Source of the DNA: an uncultured Cellulophaga sp.
GTDB lineage: Bacteria; Bacteroidota; Bacteroidia; Flavobacteriales; Flavobacteriaceae
Assembly (NCBI GenBank): GCA_947492955.1
Contig: CANLOV010000001.1
Span: forward strand, 62,001 to 126,000
Direction: 5' to 3'
DNA: 64,000 nucleotides
Of the stretch, positions 43,847 to 52,172 are shown piece after piece. Both the position numbers and the translations under genes were made by a program. The notes beneath the pieces are model-generated. The model saw only the letters and a program-made list of their open reading frames with translations. It searched no databases and was not told the DNA's origin. Numbering within the stretch: the stretch's first letter is position 1; the number at the start of each line of letters is the position of its first letter.

Positions 43847-44791
43847 AGTTTTTTTCTTAATTTTTAACTCACTGTCCTTCTCTAATTCTGCCATAAAATT
43901 TTCAATGGCATATTTTATGGGAAACCAAGGTCTATTTATGTTAATAACAATGTTATGTTCTACATTGTCTTGGAACTGATAAGTTCCTGATAAAAATTGA
44001 TTAGGTGAAAATGTACTTTTAATTTGCCGTTCTCTTCCTTCTTGCTCAATCCATTGTCTCATTTCCTCCTTATTAGCATTACTTACCTTTATATATTCTT
44101 TAATCGTTTTATCGTCCATAAACAAAGGAACTATTCCATTATAGGAATTTGAGAAGTTCTTAAACCAGTCCCAATTCTTATCTACTAAACCAAAAGTGGT
44201 ATCCCATTTTTTTTGAATAGTATTTATAAAGGTCTCAAAATCCAATTCACTACTTATTAGAACATTAATTGGGTCTCCTTGGATTTCCTTTAAACTCTCA
44301 ATAAATTTCTCAAAGGAGTGAAATCGCTTTGTTTGTTGATAGTGTAAAAAATCGTCACCATCATCTACGATAATCACAATGGAAGGTGTGTTTAACTTTT
44401 CTTTGTTTAACCATCCATAGTCAAAGAAAATACATCCGTGTCCGTGAAAATCTGCAAAAGTTACAAGCCTTTTTGGATAGCAAAAATCAAATTGATTGTA
44501 CATTTCTTTTAAATCCTCATCACTTTTTGTGAGTTTCAGATAATCTAAAAACGTATTCACACGATAGTTATTAAAGTTGATTTGTAGAAAATCTCCAATC
44601 TCTTCACCATCTTCAATAAATGCACATTTTCTAATTCCACCACCATTTTGTAATTGCATTAATTCTTTATACAATGATGGAAAGACTACGTCTAATTCTA
44701 TTTCCTTTTTTTCGATAGTTTTAATATCAAGTCCTCTTGATTTTTCATCAAATCCATTTGCAGGTTGTAACCAAAAATTTTCGGGTATCAT
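43829..44791 (-). CDS. SUKH (SMI1/KNR4)-domain protein
   Basis: 320 residues, cytoplasmic. Residues about 20-165 fit the SUKH superfamily: 'KKEIELDVVFPSLYKELMQL', 'QNGGGIRKCAFIEDGEEIGD', 'HGHGCIFFDYGW', 'HSFEKFIESLKEI'. SUKH proteins are the commonest immunity proteins to nuclease and deaminase toxins, but also occur alone. The C-terminal ~130 residues are an extra domain ('WDTTFGLVDKNWDWFKNFSN'). No toxin gene is adjacent. The last codons extend into junction J18. Confidence 0.75.
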   Translation of the reverse strand: MIPENFWLQPANGFDEKSRGLDIKTIEKKEIELDVVFPSLYKELMQLQNGGGIRKCAFIEDGEEIGDFLQINFNNYRVNTFLDYLKLTKSDEDLKEMYNQFDFCYPKRLVTFADFHGHGCIFFDYGWLNKEKLNTPSIVIIVDDGDDFLHYQQTKRFHSFEKFIESLKEIQGDPINVLISSELDFETFINTIQKKWDTTFGLVDKNWDWFKNFSNSYNGIVPLFMDDKTIKEYIKVSNANKEEMRQWIEQEGRERQIKSTFSPNQFLSGTYQFQDNVEHNIVININRPWFPIKYAIENFMAELEKDSELKIKKKTIAYNV

Positions 44792-44804
44792 TTTTGTTCA
44801 AATT

Positions 44805-44822
44805 ATTGCCATTATTGGCAGT
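44805..44822. repeat. Junction element J19 (collapsed)
   Basis: Two worn cores abut, ATTGCCATT and ATTGGCAGT, with nothing between. They still resemble the common ATTGCCAAC / GTTGGCAAT pair. A second example, with J13, of a junction without hairpins. Confidence 0.5.
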
Positions 44823-44824
44823 AG

Positions 44825-45451
44825 TTATTTTTCGTTGGTTAAAAACTCTATTATCTTATTTCTTGTTCCCTTATTTATCCATTCCTCAAACTCTTGTTCA
44901 GATTTCGCCCAATTCTTTTGAAGTGTCAACTGGTGCTCAATTTGAGATTTGGTTTCAAACCATTCTTTTTGTTTGGATATTTTTGTTAAAATCATACTTG
45001 GATTAAATCCTGTTTCTGCAACATTAAATATTTCTGATTCATCTCGTTCATTTTTACTTTTTGAAAACTCTCGCTCCATAAATGAGAAAAAAAAATCATC
45101 AATTACTTTAACTTCCTTATTATTAAACTTATTTAAATAATCAAATTTGGCGAAACTTCTATATATATACTCTACAAATGAAAAGCTAAAATCAAAATTC
45201 TCAATTGTAGTTAATTCTAAGATACGAGGGATGTAGTATTTATAATCTTCATTTCCAAACTCAATTACATTACAAGCCTCAAATATTCTCCCAAAGATAT
45301 GATCATTTAAATCTCTCAAAGGTGTTTTTAAAAGGTAATTTTCATCTTCCTTTGACATACAGCTTATGCATTCAAAATTTAGAATTTTCTGTGGTGGTTG
45401 AACATTCGAAAAGACTAAATACAAATGTTCAATAGAGTGTTCTAAATTCAT
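44825..45451 (-). CDS. Cassette-borne hypothetical protein
   Basis: 208 residues, soluble. Features: a CxxC in 'NFECISCMSKEDENYLLKTP', 'DYKYYIPRILELTTIENFDF', and a charged helical C-terminus 'WAKSEQEFEEWINKGTRNKI'. It resembles a recurrent family of unknown function found on accessory DNA; I cannot name it. Cores 44814-44822 and 45474-45482 pair 7/9. Confidence 0.5.
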   Translation of the reverse strand: MNLEHSIEHLYLVFSNVQPPQKILNFECISCMSKEDENYLLKTPLRDLNDHIFGRIFEACNVIEFGNEDYKYYIPRILELTTIENFDFSFSFVEYIYRSFAKFDYLNKFNNKEVKVIDDFFFSFMEREFSKSKNERDESEIFNVAETGFNPSMILTKISKQKEWFETKSQIEHQLTLQKNWAKSEQEFEEWINKGTRNKIIEFLTNEK

Positions 45452-45473
45452 TTATTAGAAGTGGGTTTTAATT

Positions 45474-45626
45474 ATTGCCAACGCAGCGCTATGTGGAGTT
45501 CGCGAATTTTTATAGAAATATAAGAAAAAAATTTTTCGTTTTTTTTATGTGTTGGGAATCTCAGCAAATAAAACACAAACCTTTCGTTTTAGCGCTTAAT
45601 CAGCTATTTTTTAACGTGTTGTACAC
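45474..45626. repeat. Junction element J20
   Basis: Left core ATTGCCAAC, GCAGCGCTATGTGGAGTTCG and the AT-rich arm, then directly the AACCTTTCGTTTTAGCGCTT right arm and core GTTGTACAC (45618-45626), which is inside the coding end of the next gene. Confidence 0.65.
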
Positions 45627-46248
45627 TGTCTTTATGTTTTTTAATCAATTTTTCTATTCCAAATTCAGGGCTAGATAATACCTCTTTTGAAATTTCAGTT
45701 AAATGCTTTTTTGCTCCTTCCATCGATGCTTGAGCTAAAAATATGACATCTACTTTAGATTCCATTGTTTTAATTTTATCAGCGATTCCTTTTTCATACG
45801 CATTAAAATCTTTGCTTTCAAAGCAAGACCAATATTCACTGCAATCACAGTTTAATAGTTCTATTTTTTTATTTAATTCGGATGAGATTTTTAACAATAA
45901 ATTCTGGCTTACTTCTTTTGTTGAATTAGCTGTAAAAGCTAACCCGATTTTCTCATAATTTTGAACAATATATTCAATGATAGGTTTGTCTATTCTGTTA
46001 ATAGTTGAATCATTATCACATTCCTCACCATAAGTAGAACAAGTACAAATTAATAATGATGGGTTTTCTTTTTTAATTAATTCAATTTCTTTTTTAAATG
46101 ACACGACATCAGTTTCGCCATTGGTCAAAGCTGTTTCAAGTAACTTTTCATTTACGAAATGGTTGGTTTCAATATTTTTGTCAAATTTTCTTACCAATTT
46201 TTCAAACGTATCAATATGAATCGGTGATGTATGTAGAAATGCTATCAT
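45604..46248 (-). CDS. Asp/Glu racemase-fold protein
   Basis: 214 residues from ATG 46248 ('MIAFLHTSPIHIDTFEKLVR'); the longer frame to 46299 runs through the junction and is rejected. Racemase-superfamily pattern: N-terminal 'AFLHTSPIHI', 'PSLLICTCSTYGEECDN' (first Cys region), 'GLAFTANSTKEVSQNLLLKI', 'NCDCSEYW' and 'VDVIFLAQASMEGAKKHL' (second half). The usual second catalytic Cys is replaced by Ala-Gln-Ala-Ser here, so the activity may differ from racemization. Soluble. The last codons lie in the core of J20. Confidence 0.65.
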   Translation of the reverse strand: MIAFLHTSPIHIDTFEKLVRKFDKNIETNHFVNEKLLETALTNGETDVVSFKKEIELIKKENPSLLICTCSTYGEECDNDSTINRIDKPIIEYIVQNYEKIGLAFTANSTKEVSQNLLLKISSELNKKIELLNCDCSEYWSCFESKDFNAYEKGIADKIKTMESKVDVIFLAQASMEGAKKHLTEISKEVLSSPEFGIEKLIKKHKDSVQHVKK

Positions 46249-46258
46249 TTTTTTGCTT

Positions 46259-46395
46259 GTTGCTAACGCAGCGCTATGGTTAGTTGCGAGTTTGAGCAAC
46301 TAATTTAGTAAACAAAAACGGGCGCAAGAAAATTCCGAAGAAATTTTCCAAGTAAGGAATAGCATAAGCAATTAATTATGCACGGTGTTGCCAAC
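46259..46395. repeat. Junction element J21
   Basis: Left core GTTGCTAAC with GCAGCGCTATGGTTAGTTGC; the middle carries GAAAATTCCGAAGAAATTTTC (near-perfect stem); right core GTTGCCAAC (46387-46395). Neither core matches the far end of its own unit. Confidence 0.6.
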
Positions 46396-46401
46396 AGTTT
46401 T

Positions 46402-47034
46402 TTATTCAACCCATTCATCAAATTCATATTTCATTTTCCAGATTCCATTCCGCTTTTCATAAATTCTAGTCATTCCACCAGAACCAGCCCTGAATCGTAC
46501 GTATGCTAAATTTAGTTCTTTATTGAATATTGGTTTTGTGATATGTAGAAATGAATAGAAATTAATCATTTGATTCTCTTCATAATATTTTTCGGCAATT
46601 TTATCAATTGAATCCCATTGAATTTCCCTTTCTCGATATTTTTCTACGTCAATTACTTTAAACCCATTTTTTTCTAATCTTGAAATATTAAAATCTTTAT
46701 TCTCTTTAAATTGTTCTCTAACAAAGTCAATATCATTAATTTTTAGAGTGTCCGATATAAATTCAAAATGTGATATTGTTCGACTGCGATTTTTTGGGTC
46801 AATTGGTAATTGTGGTGGAACCATCGCAGGCAAATTTGAAATCAATTCTCTTTTATTAAATAACAGCCTAGATTTCGAACTGTCAGATAGAATTTGAGTC
46901 AGAAATTCAAGTCTGAATTTATCAGTAATTTCAATTTGAGTTAATTCACGAGCTTGTGTTTTAGATTTGTTGTTTTGTCTACAACTAATTAAAATTAAAG
47001 TCAGAATTAATATTTTAAGTATGGTTTTTTTCAA
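46402..47034 (-). CDS. Cassette-borne lipoprotein, unknown function
   Basis: 210 residues with a TTG start at 47034; lipobox 'LILISCRQN'. C-terminal sheet 'LAYVRFRAGSGGMTRIYEKR', 'NGIWKMKYEFDEWVE', a layout common in small exported Bacteroidota proteins. No family is recognised. The 5' core has been lost. Confidence 0.55.
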   Translation of the reverse strand: MKKTILKILILTLILISCRQNNKSKTQARELTQIEITDKFRLEFLTQILSDSSKSRLLFNKRELISNLPAMVPPQLPIDPKNRSRTISHFEFISDTLKINDIDFVREQFKENKDFNISRLEKNGFKVIDVEKYREREIQWDSIDKIAEKYYEENQMINFYSFLHITKPIFNKELNLAYVRFRAGSGGMTRIYEKRNGIWKMKYEFDEWVE

Positions 47035-47040
47035 ATTGTG

Positions 47041-47172
47041 GGTAGTGGTTAGTATATGAAAAGTAACGTGTTAAGATGCCAGGTTTTCATTTTTTAAACT
47101 AATGTACTAAAAAGTACAAAACTTTATGTCTTGTGCTTAGTGAGCTATTTTTTATATACGTTGGTTATGGGC
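47041..47172. repeat. Junction element J22 (left core lost)
   Basis: Contains GTATATGAAAAGTAACGTG, a shortened second-type arm ('..GCTTAGTGAGCTATTTTTTATATACG') and core GTTATGGGC (47164-47172), perfectly complementary to GCCCATAAC at 48078-48086. Confidence 0.6.
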
Positions 47173-47174
47173 TT

Positions 47175-48023
47175 TTAATATTCAACATAATTTTCATTCG
47201 CATAAACTTTAAGAGGTTCTAATCCAATTACTTTTCTTATTTTATCAATTCTTGTTTCGTTTTCTATTGGATAAAATTTCTTGGTTCCATTTTCATTAAT
47301 GATGGCTTGTCCGAATTTTTGTTTTTGATTTGTCTTTTTTTGGATTCTATCGTATAGTTCAGCGTACAAAATAGGTTCAGGTTCATTAGTATTAAGAGTG
47401 CCCTCTAATAATTTTAAACATTTTTGTTGAAAACTCAAGTCGTGCGAATGTTGTGCTATTCCCCAAGCTATCCAAACACCATCTTTTCCTACCATAGTTC
47501 TGTTGGGCCATCCGTATTGTTCAATTATTTCATTCAATCGAACTATATTTTGATTAACTATTTTTCTCTGTATATCCCATTTCCCGACGAAATCTTGGTC
47601 ATTCTTCCACATTTGTTTCAATTCAGTTCTTAATTTAGGATGAGATAAATTTGATGAATACTCTTGTTCGACCTTCTTCATTTTAATTTTTAACTCATTC
47701 CATCTATTATCAGAGTGAAGTACTTTTAATCGACTATTTCTTTCCCACCTCGCTAAATCGTACATTCCTGCATCAATGGCTTTTTCTAGCGAAATAAAAG
47801 AAGAATCAATTAGGCCTATCCGAGCATATAATACTCCAGCATAGTAATAATGCTCAAAGCTTTTATTTTTTTTTAATTCAGCTCCTTTATAAATTAATTC
47901 AGCAGCTTTTTTAAAATTTCCGATTGCTCTTTCTTTTTTTCCTTGATAAATAAATTCATCCCATGTTTGTCCAAATGAGTTTAAAGTAAATAGAGGAATT
48001 AAGAAGAATAAAAGTCTTTTCAT
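47175..48023 (-). CDS. DUF6624-like exported protein with TPR-like repeats
   Basis: 282 residues. Signal peptide 1-18 (ends 'LNSFGQ'); TPR-like helices 'YQGKKERAIGNFKKAAELIY' and 'GVLYARIGLIDSSFISLEKA'; then a domain with 'VRLNEIIEQYGWPNRTMVGK', 'AWGIAQHSHDLSFQQKCLKL' and 'YAELYDRIQKKTNQKQKFGQ', the pattern of DUF6624. Unknown role. The unit has 9/9 cores. Confidence 0.68.
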   Translation of the reverse strand: MKRLLFFLIPLFTLNSFGQTWDEFIYQGKKERAIGNFKKAAELIYKGAELKKNKSFEHYYYAGVLYARIGLIDSSFISLEKAIDAGMYDLARWERNSRLKVLHSDNRWNELKIKMKKVEQEYSSNLSHPKLRTELKQMWKNDQDFVGKWDIQRKIVNQNIVRLNEIIEQYGWPNRTMVGKDGVWIAWGIAQHSHDLSFQQKCLKLLEGTLNTNEPEPILYAELYDRIQKKTNQKQKFGQAIINENGTKKFYPIENETRIDKIRKVIGLEPLKVYANENYVEY

Positions 48024-48077
48024 TTTGTCTTTTTCTGTATGACGAATAATATCTCAAATTGTTACTTTTGTCTAATT

Positions 48078-48188
48078 GCCCATAACGCAGCGCTATGTAA
48101 TCTGACATAGCGCTGCGATGAATTGCATTTTCCCAATGTAGCCTATTGGGTCGATGTATGAGAATGCAATTTATCTTTTGTTATGTGC
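48078..48188. repeat. Junction element J23 (compact form)
   Basis: Left core GCCCATAAC, then a tight perfect hairpin CGCAGCGCTATGT (48086-48098) / ACATAGCGCTGCG (48105-48117) with a 6-nt loop, followed by a shortened second hairpin GATGAATTGCATT (48117-48129) / AATGCAATTTATC (48163-48175). Right core GTTATGTGC (48180-48188). It shows that the ~78-bp AT-rich arm of other copies is dispensable. Confidence 0.75.
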
Positions 48189-48235
48189 TTTTTTCTCGAT
48201 TCTTTCATTCTTATACTTATGTAATTCTGTTGAAT

Positions 48236-48841
48236 CTAAAACTCATATCCTATAAAAAAATGAATTGTTTGCTCTAATTTTACTTTTTTTACAGTTGAAC
48301 TACCGAGTTTCGTTTCATCGAGCGTATTAAAATAGTATCGCAGAGGTACATGGAAATTTGCATACAGTCCTTTGATATTAAGGATATTCACCTCCCTAAT
48401 TCCAACGCCAAGACCAACTGTGTTTGTTTTATGGTTAAAATCCTCATTTAGAACTGTGTGCTGGTATTTATTATTATGATATCCTGCTGAAATTCCCCCG
48501 TAAATAAGAACATTTCTTTGTTTAAACTGATAAATAGGTAGGTCATAAATCAAATCATAACCTTTCCAATGGCCGCTTATATTCTCTCCCTCAACGGCAC
48601 TAGCAAAGCCACCTGATAAATGTTTTTCTGTGAGTTTAACATTCATATAAGTAAATCGAAGTGCATGGTTATTCTTAAATTTAATGCCAAGTTCTCCTGC
48701 GAAGTTTTGGAATCTATTGAATGCCATTTCTCCTAAATCATATCCTACATAAAATTTTATTTTTTGATCAGTTATAGTGTCTTGCGCAAAGACATTGGTT
48801 AACCAACATATAGACATAATGCTTAAAATTATCTTTTTCAT
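48236..48841 (-). CDS. Outer-membrane beta-barrel protein
   Basis: 201 residues. Signal peptide 1-19 (ends 'LTNVFAQ'), alternating hydrophobic strands ('IKFYVGYDLGEMAF', 'NHALRFTYMNVKL', 'VLIYGGISAGYHN') and C-terminal 'HFFIGYEF' ending in Phe, as expected for a barrel. Last gene of an operon headed by a Crp-type regulator; 12 bp after the serine hydrolase gene. Confidence 0.65.
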   Translation of the reverse strand: MKKIILSIMSICWLTNVFAQDTITDQKIKFYVGYDLGEMAFNRFQNFAGELGIKFKNNHALRFTYMNVKLTEKHLSGGFASAVEGENISGHWKGYDLIYDLPIYQFKQRNVLIYGGISAGYHNNKYQHTVLNEDFNHKTNTVGLGVGIREVNILNIKGLYANFHVPLRYYFNTLDETKLGSSTVKKVKLEQTIHFFIGYEF

Positions 48842-48852
48842 ATTTACTTAGT

Positions 48853-50037
48853 TTAAAATAAAATGGTCTCAATGTCTTGTAAAATCTGGAAGAAGAATTT
48901 CGTCCTTATATCATCCGAAAAAAATGTTTCTCTATTTGTTAGTACAATTACCGTAATGTCTTTATCTGGATTGTAAAGCATAATAGCACCAGAACCAATT
49001 TGATTTCCAAAATGTCCAAACCATTCTTCCCCGCTTATTTGAACCTTCATCAGTCCCATGCCATAGCCCGAATAAACCGCTCTACTTGAAACATCCTCAG
49101 GAAGTTCAATAAAATCTGTCATTAGAGATATATTTGTTACTAACTCTCCCTTTGCTAGTGCTTTGATAAATATTTTTAAATTACTAGCGTTTGTAACGAT
49201 TCCCTCTGAGCCTCTTAATCCCGTAGCTACCGCAATTTGTGTGTCTGTGTTGTTTTCAAAATTACCATTGTTAAATTGGTCCCAATAATTATCCGCTAAC
49301 CCCGGTGGTATTTGATTTTTGTCTTCCAAGAAATACGTATACTCTAATCCTAAGTGTTCAAAAACCCTACTTTTTAGAGCTTGGACAAAATCTCCCTCAA
49401 CATGTTCTATCACTAATGTCAATAGTGAGAAATTAGCGTCTGAATAATGAAATTCTGTGTCTACGTTTGATAAAGGATCTTTGTTGTACACATATTCCAA
49501 TAATTCTTCTATGGTATATTGTTTAGTTGGATTATTAAAAAAGTCAGTGACAAATTCAGCTTCAAATATATCAGGTATTCCGGTACGATGCTGCAGTAGA
49601 TTCTTGATGTTTATGGAATTTCCATTGGGAAGCTTATCAGTAATGTTTCCTGAAAGATAATCAGACAATTTATCGGTTAGATTTATTTTGTCTTCTTCTA
49701 CCAATTGCATAATGATAGTTGCAATAAATGTTTTATAAATACTCGCTGCTTGATGTATATGGCAGGGATTCATTTTTATGTTTTCTTCTATGCTAGCATA
49801 GCCCGAAGCTCCCATCCATAATCCATCTGTTGGATGGTCGATTAAGGCAGTCATACCTACAAAATCATCGGTTGTATTTTTATCCAATAAGGCTTGAAAA
49901 GACATAGCATTTGGGTGGTCTTGAGAATTGTTCATGCATTCTATCTCGTTGTTAACTGTGATTTCATCATCCTTAGAACACGATGTGTTTAATAAAGCTA
50001 ACACTATAAAGAGTATATATGATTTTAAAAATTTCAT
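48853..50037 (-). CDS. Serine hydrolase lipoprotein (class C beta-lactamase/PBP fold)
   Basis: 394 residues with lipobox 'ALLNTSCSKD'. Catalytic S-x-x-K in 'HQAASIYKTFIATIIMQL', Y-S-D in 'TEFHYSDANFSLL' (usual YxN/YSN box), and an H-x-G in 'EWFGHFGNQIG'. This is the family of D-aminopeptidases, esterases and AmpC-like enzymes; it is a periplasmic, membrane-anchored hydrolase of unknown substrate. Its start overlaps the frameshifted barrel gene by 4 bp. Confidence 0.85.
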   Translation of the reverse strand: MKFLKSYILFIVLALLNTSCSKDDEITVNNEIECMNNSQDHPNAMSFQALLDKNTTDDFVGMTALIDHPTDGLWMGASGYASIEENIKMNPCHIHQAASIYKTFIATIIMQLVEEDKINLTDKLSDYLSGNITDKLPNGNSINIKNLLQHRTGIPDIFEAEFVTDFFNNPTKQYTIEELLEYVYNKDPLSNVDTEFHYSDANFSLLTLVIEHVEGDFVQALKSRVFEHLGLEYTYFLEDKNQIPPGLADNYWDQFNNGNFENNTDTQIAVATGLRGSEGIVTNASNLKIFIKALAKGELVTNISLMTDFIELPEDVSSRAVYSGYGMGLMKVQISGEEWFGHFGNQIGSGAIMLYNPDKDITVIVLTNRETFFSDDIRTKFFFQILQDIETILF

Positions 50038-50663
50038 GGTTTTTTAAATTTATAAGTGAATTGAATATTTGTTGTTGACTGTGGCATGATAGGGAAGCTT
50101 TTCGCATCAAAATAAGAGGTTTGGATAAAAGGATTATATGTTAATCCTACAACAAAGGAGAGATTGGAGTTTTTCGAAAAATCATATCCCAATCCCATTT
50201 TAAAACCAATGGAAGAAAACAATCTACCGTTGTCTCTTACTTTTGTACAGGTACTATCTGAGGGATTTTGTTGGTAAATGTCTTCTGGATGATATTGATT
50301 TAGTAATCCTATACCCAGTGATATTTCCTGATAAAAGCATCTTTTTTTCCAGTGTGACGATAACCAAAATCAAAATCTAATTGTTATGGCATTCCCAATA
50401 AGCTTTTTACGAATAAAACCTAAATTGGAGGAGACAAACAAACGATGTTTTTGATGTTTATTTAACCGATATTCTGTTTCAACAGAAAAATGAGGGTTAA
50501 AGGGATTAAATAAATTTTCAAAAAGAAACCCTATCACATGAACATGATTGCCTAGGGCAACTTTTATAGGGGATTTCGAATATACTTTTGTACTATCTTG
50601 AGCATTTATAAAAGATGAACTTAATAATGCTAATAGAAAAACTGATTTTTTAAAATTTTTCAT
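50034..50663 (-). pseudogene. Frameshifted outer-membrane protein gene
   Basis: The first part (50370-50663) has a signal peptide ending 'SSFINAQ' and runs to 'IGNAITIRF' stop. A one-base shift in a TTTT run (about 50360-50366) restores 'DFGYRHTGKK', and a second shift at an A7 run (about 50343-50349) restores 'QEISLGIGLLNQYHPEDIYQ', which continues to 'TTNIQFTYKFKKP' at 50034. Repaired, it is about 209 residues and barrel-like. Two homopolymer shifts suggest decay, though sequencing error cannot be excluded. Confidence 0.7.
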
Positions 50664-50751
50664 TTTACTTCTGTTGCTTACTGATTAAGTAATAATACAA
50701 AAGTAAAGGGTTGATAAATGAAATAAATTACCCTATGGTAACTTCTTCTTT

Positions 50752-51321
50752 TTATTGTGATTTTTTTCTTATTCTGCTTAAACTCTGAGGAGTAATTCCT
50801 AAATACGAAGCAATATGTTTTTGAGAAACCCTTTGTAGTAATTCAGGTTTTTTTTTCATTAAGTTGTTATATCTTTCTTCTGCCGTTAAAGTCATACTGT
50901 CTATTTGCTGATTCTGTTTTTCCAAATTGGTTTTTTTTTCACCCTCAAAGAATAGTAAACTTCCCATAGGTGTTTTTTGGAGTTCATCAATATTGGCTTT
51001 GCTCATACGAAGCATCTTGGTTTTCTCTAAAGAAATAATCTCAATAGGAGAGGGTTTTCCTGAGAACAAAGAAGCATCATCCGCAAAAAAATTGTATTCT
51101 AAGAACAGGTCCGTACAAATTGGATTATTTTCTTTCCAAACAAATAGACCAACAGAACCTTCTAAAAGAAAGTAACCATATTTGGCCGTAGTATTGGATT
51201 CTTTAACCACTTCATCTTTTTTAAACTCTACTAATAGACATAGAGAAGCAAATTTTTTCCATACTTTAATAGGAGCTTCGTAGTATTGATCAAATGATTT
51301 TTTTAATATTTCTGCTACCAT
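50752..51321 (-). CDS. Crp/Fnr-family regulator
   Basis: 189 residues. cNMP-binding beta-roll ('[20 protein letters not shown]', '[19 protein letters not shown]'); HTH '[20 protein letters not shown]' and '[20 protein letters not shown]'. Heads the operon with the frameshifted barrel, the serine hydrolase and the intact barrel. It is the third regulator of this family within the array. Confidence 0.83.
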   Translation of the reverse strand: MVAEILKKSFDQYYEAPIKVWKKFASLCLLVEFKKDEVVKESNTTAKYGYFLLEGSVGLFVWKENNPICTDLFLEYNFFADDASLFSGKPSPIEIISLEKTKMLRMSKANIDELQKTPMGSLLFFEGEKKTNLEKQNQQIDSMTLTAEERYNNLMKKKPELLQRVSQKHIASYLGITPQSLSRIRKKSQ

Positions 51322-51361
51322 TTTAATTTTTTACTTTTCTATATTGTTTTTGATGTCTTCA

Positions 51362-51573
51362 TTCAAGAGGACGCAATTCATCAGATTTGTGTATGAAACA
51401 TAGCGTGTAAAAAGACACTAACTTTTCGGATTAACACAGAGCCGAATTTTTATGTTTTGTTTTTAATTTTTCTATTCTAAAAGCCAAATTAGAAATTTGG
51501 CGGTCTTTGCAAATAAACACAACCCTTTTGGTTAAGCATTTATTAGCTATGTTTTATACACCGTGTTACCCAC
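51362..51573. repeat. Junction element J24 (left part lost)
   Basis: Begins with a fragment of the 84-nt hairpin end (ACGCAATTCATCAG), then the second-type arm as in J15 (AGCGTGTAAAAAGACACTA, GCCGAATTTTTAT, AAGCCAAATTAGAAATTTGG). Right core GTTACCCAC (51565-51573) pairs 8/9 with GTTGGTAAC at 52176-52184. Confidence 0.65.
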
Positions 51574-51578
51574 AGTAT

Positions 51579-52172
51579 TTATTTTTCACTTTTCAATCGG
51601 ATTTCAGTCATTACATTATTCAATTCAGCGAATAGTTTGGAAAATTCCGATTCTCCACTTTCCATTTTTGAAATACTTTCTGTAATTCTAGTTTGTCCCA
51701 TATTAGACAAAAAGTAAAAATTCGCATTTCCGTTTGTCGGCAAATCAGGATTCTCAAATTGTTCTCCTTTAAAAGAAATCAAATGTCCGTTTTCTACAAA
51801 TTCCTTAGTTACATTTTGAACACTTTCGTGTTGTTCAGCTCCAATAAATCCACCGCCAGAACTTAAATAGATACTTGCATCACCTGTCAAATAAGTAACC
51901 ACAGTTGCAGTTCCACCACCCATATCCAAATCAGATACAATTCCGTAAACTTTTATTGAGTCTCTTGGAATTTGAAATCCAAGTTGTTCAGCTGTTACGG
52001 TCAATGCCATTTTTCGCATATCCATATAAGGATTCTGTTCAACAGTTTTTTCCGTTTGCTTTGTTTTTTCAATAGCTTCTTTTTTCGGTTTGTTATTGCA
52101 GCTGATTAGAATTCCAATTCCTGCGATTGAAACTATTCCGATTATTATATATGTTAACATTGGTTTTCTCAT
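51579..52172 (-). CDS. Cassette-borne lipoprotein, first unit of the array
   Basis: 197 residues. Membrane segment plus lipobox 'IGILISCNNKPKK', Lys/Glu linker, then a beta-rich domain 'GIVSDLDMGGGTATVVTYLT' with Gly-rich 'YLSSGGGFIGAEQH'. No family is recognised. In coding direction it is the unit nearest the array head. Confidence 0.55.
   Translation of the reverse strand: MRKPMLTYIIIGIVSIAGIGILISCNNKPKKEAIEKTKQTEKTVEQNPYMDMRKMALTVTAEQLGFQIPRDSIKVYGIVSDLDMGGGTATVVTYLTGDASIYLSSGGGFIGAEQHESVQNVTKEFVENGHLISFKGEQFENPDLPTNGNANFYFLSNMGQTRITESISKMESGESEFSKLFAELNNVMTEIRLKSEK

Noticed and set aside
46249-46299. N-terminal extension of the racemase-fold protein
   Set aside because: The extra codons are junction sequence; the conserved protein begins at the ATG at 46248.
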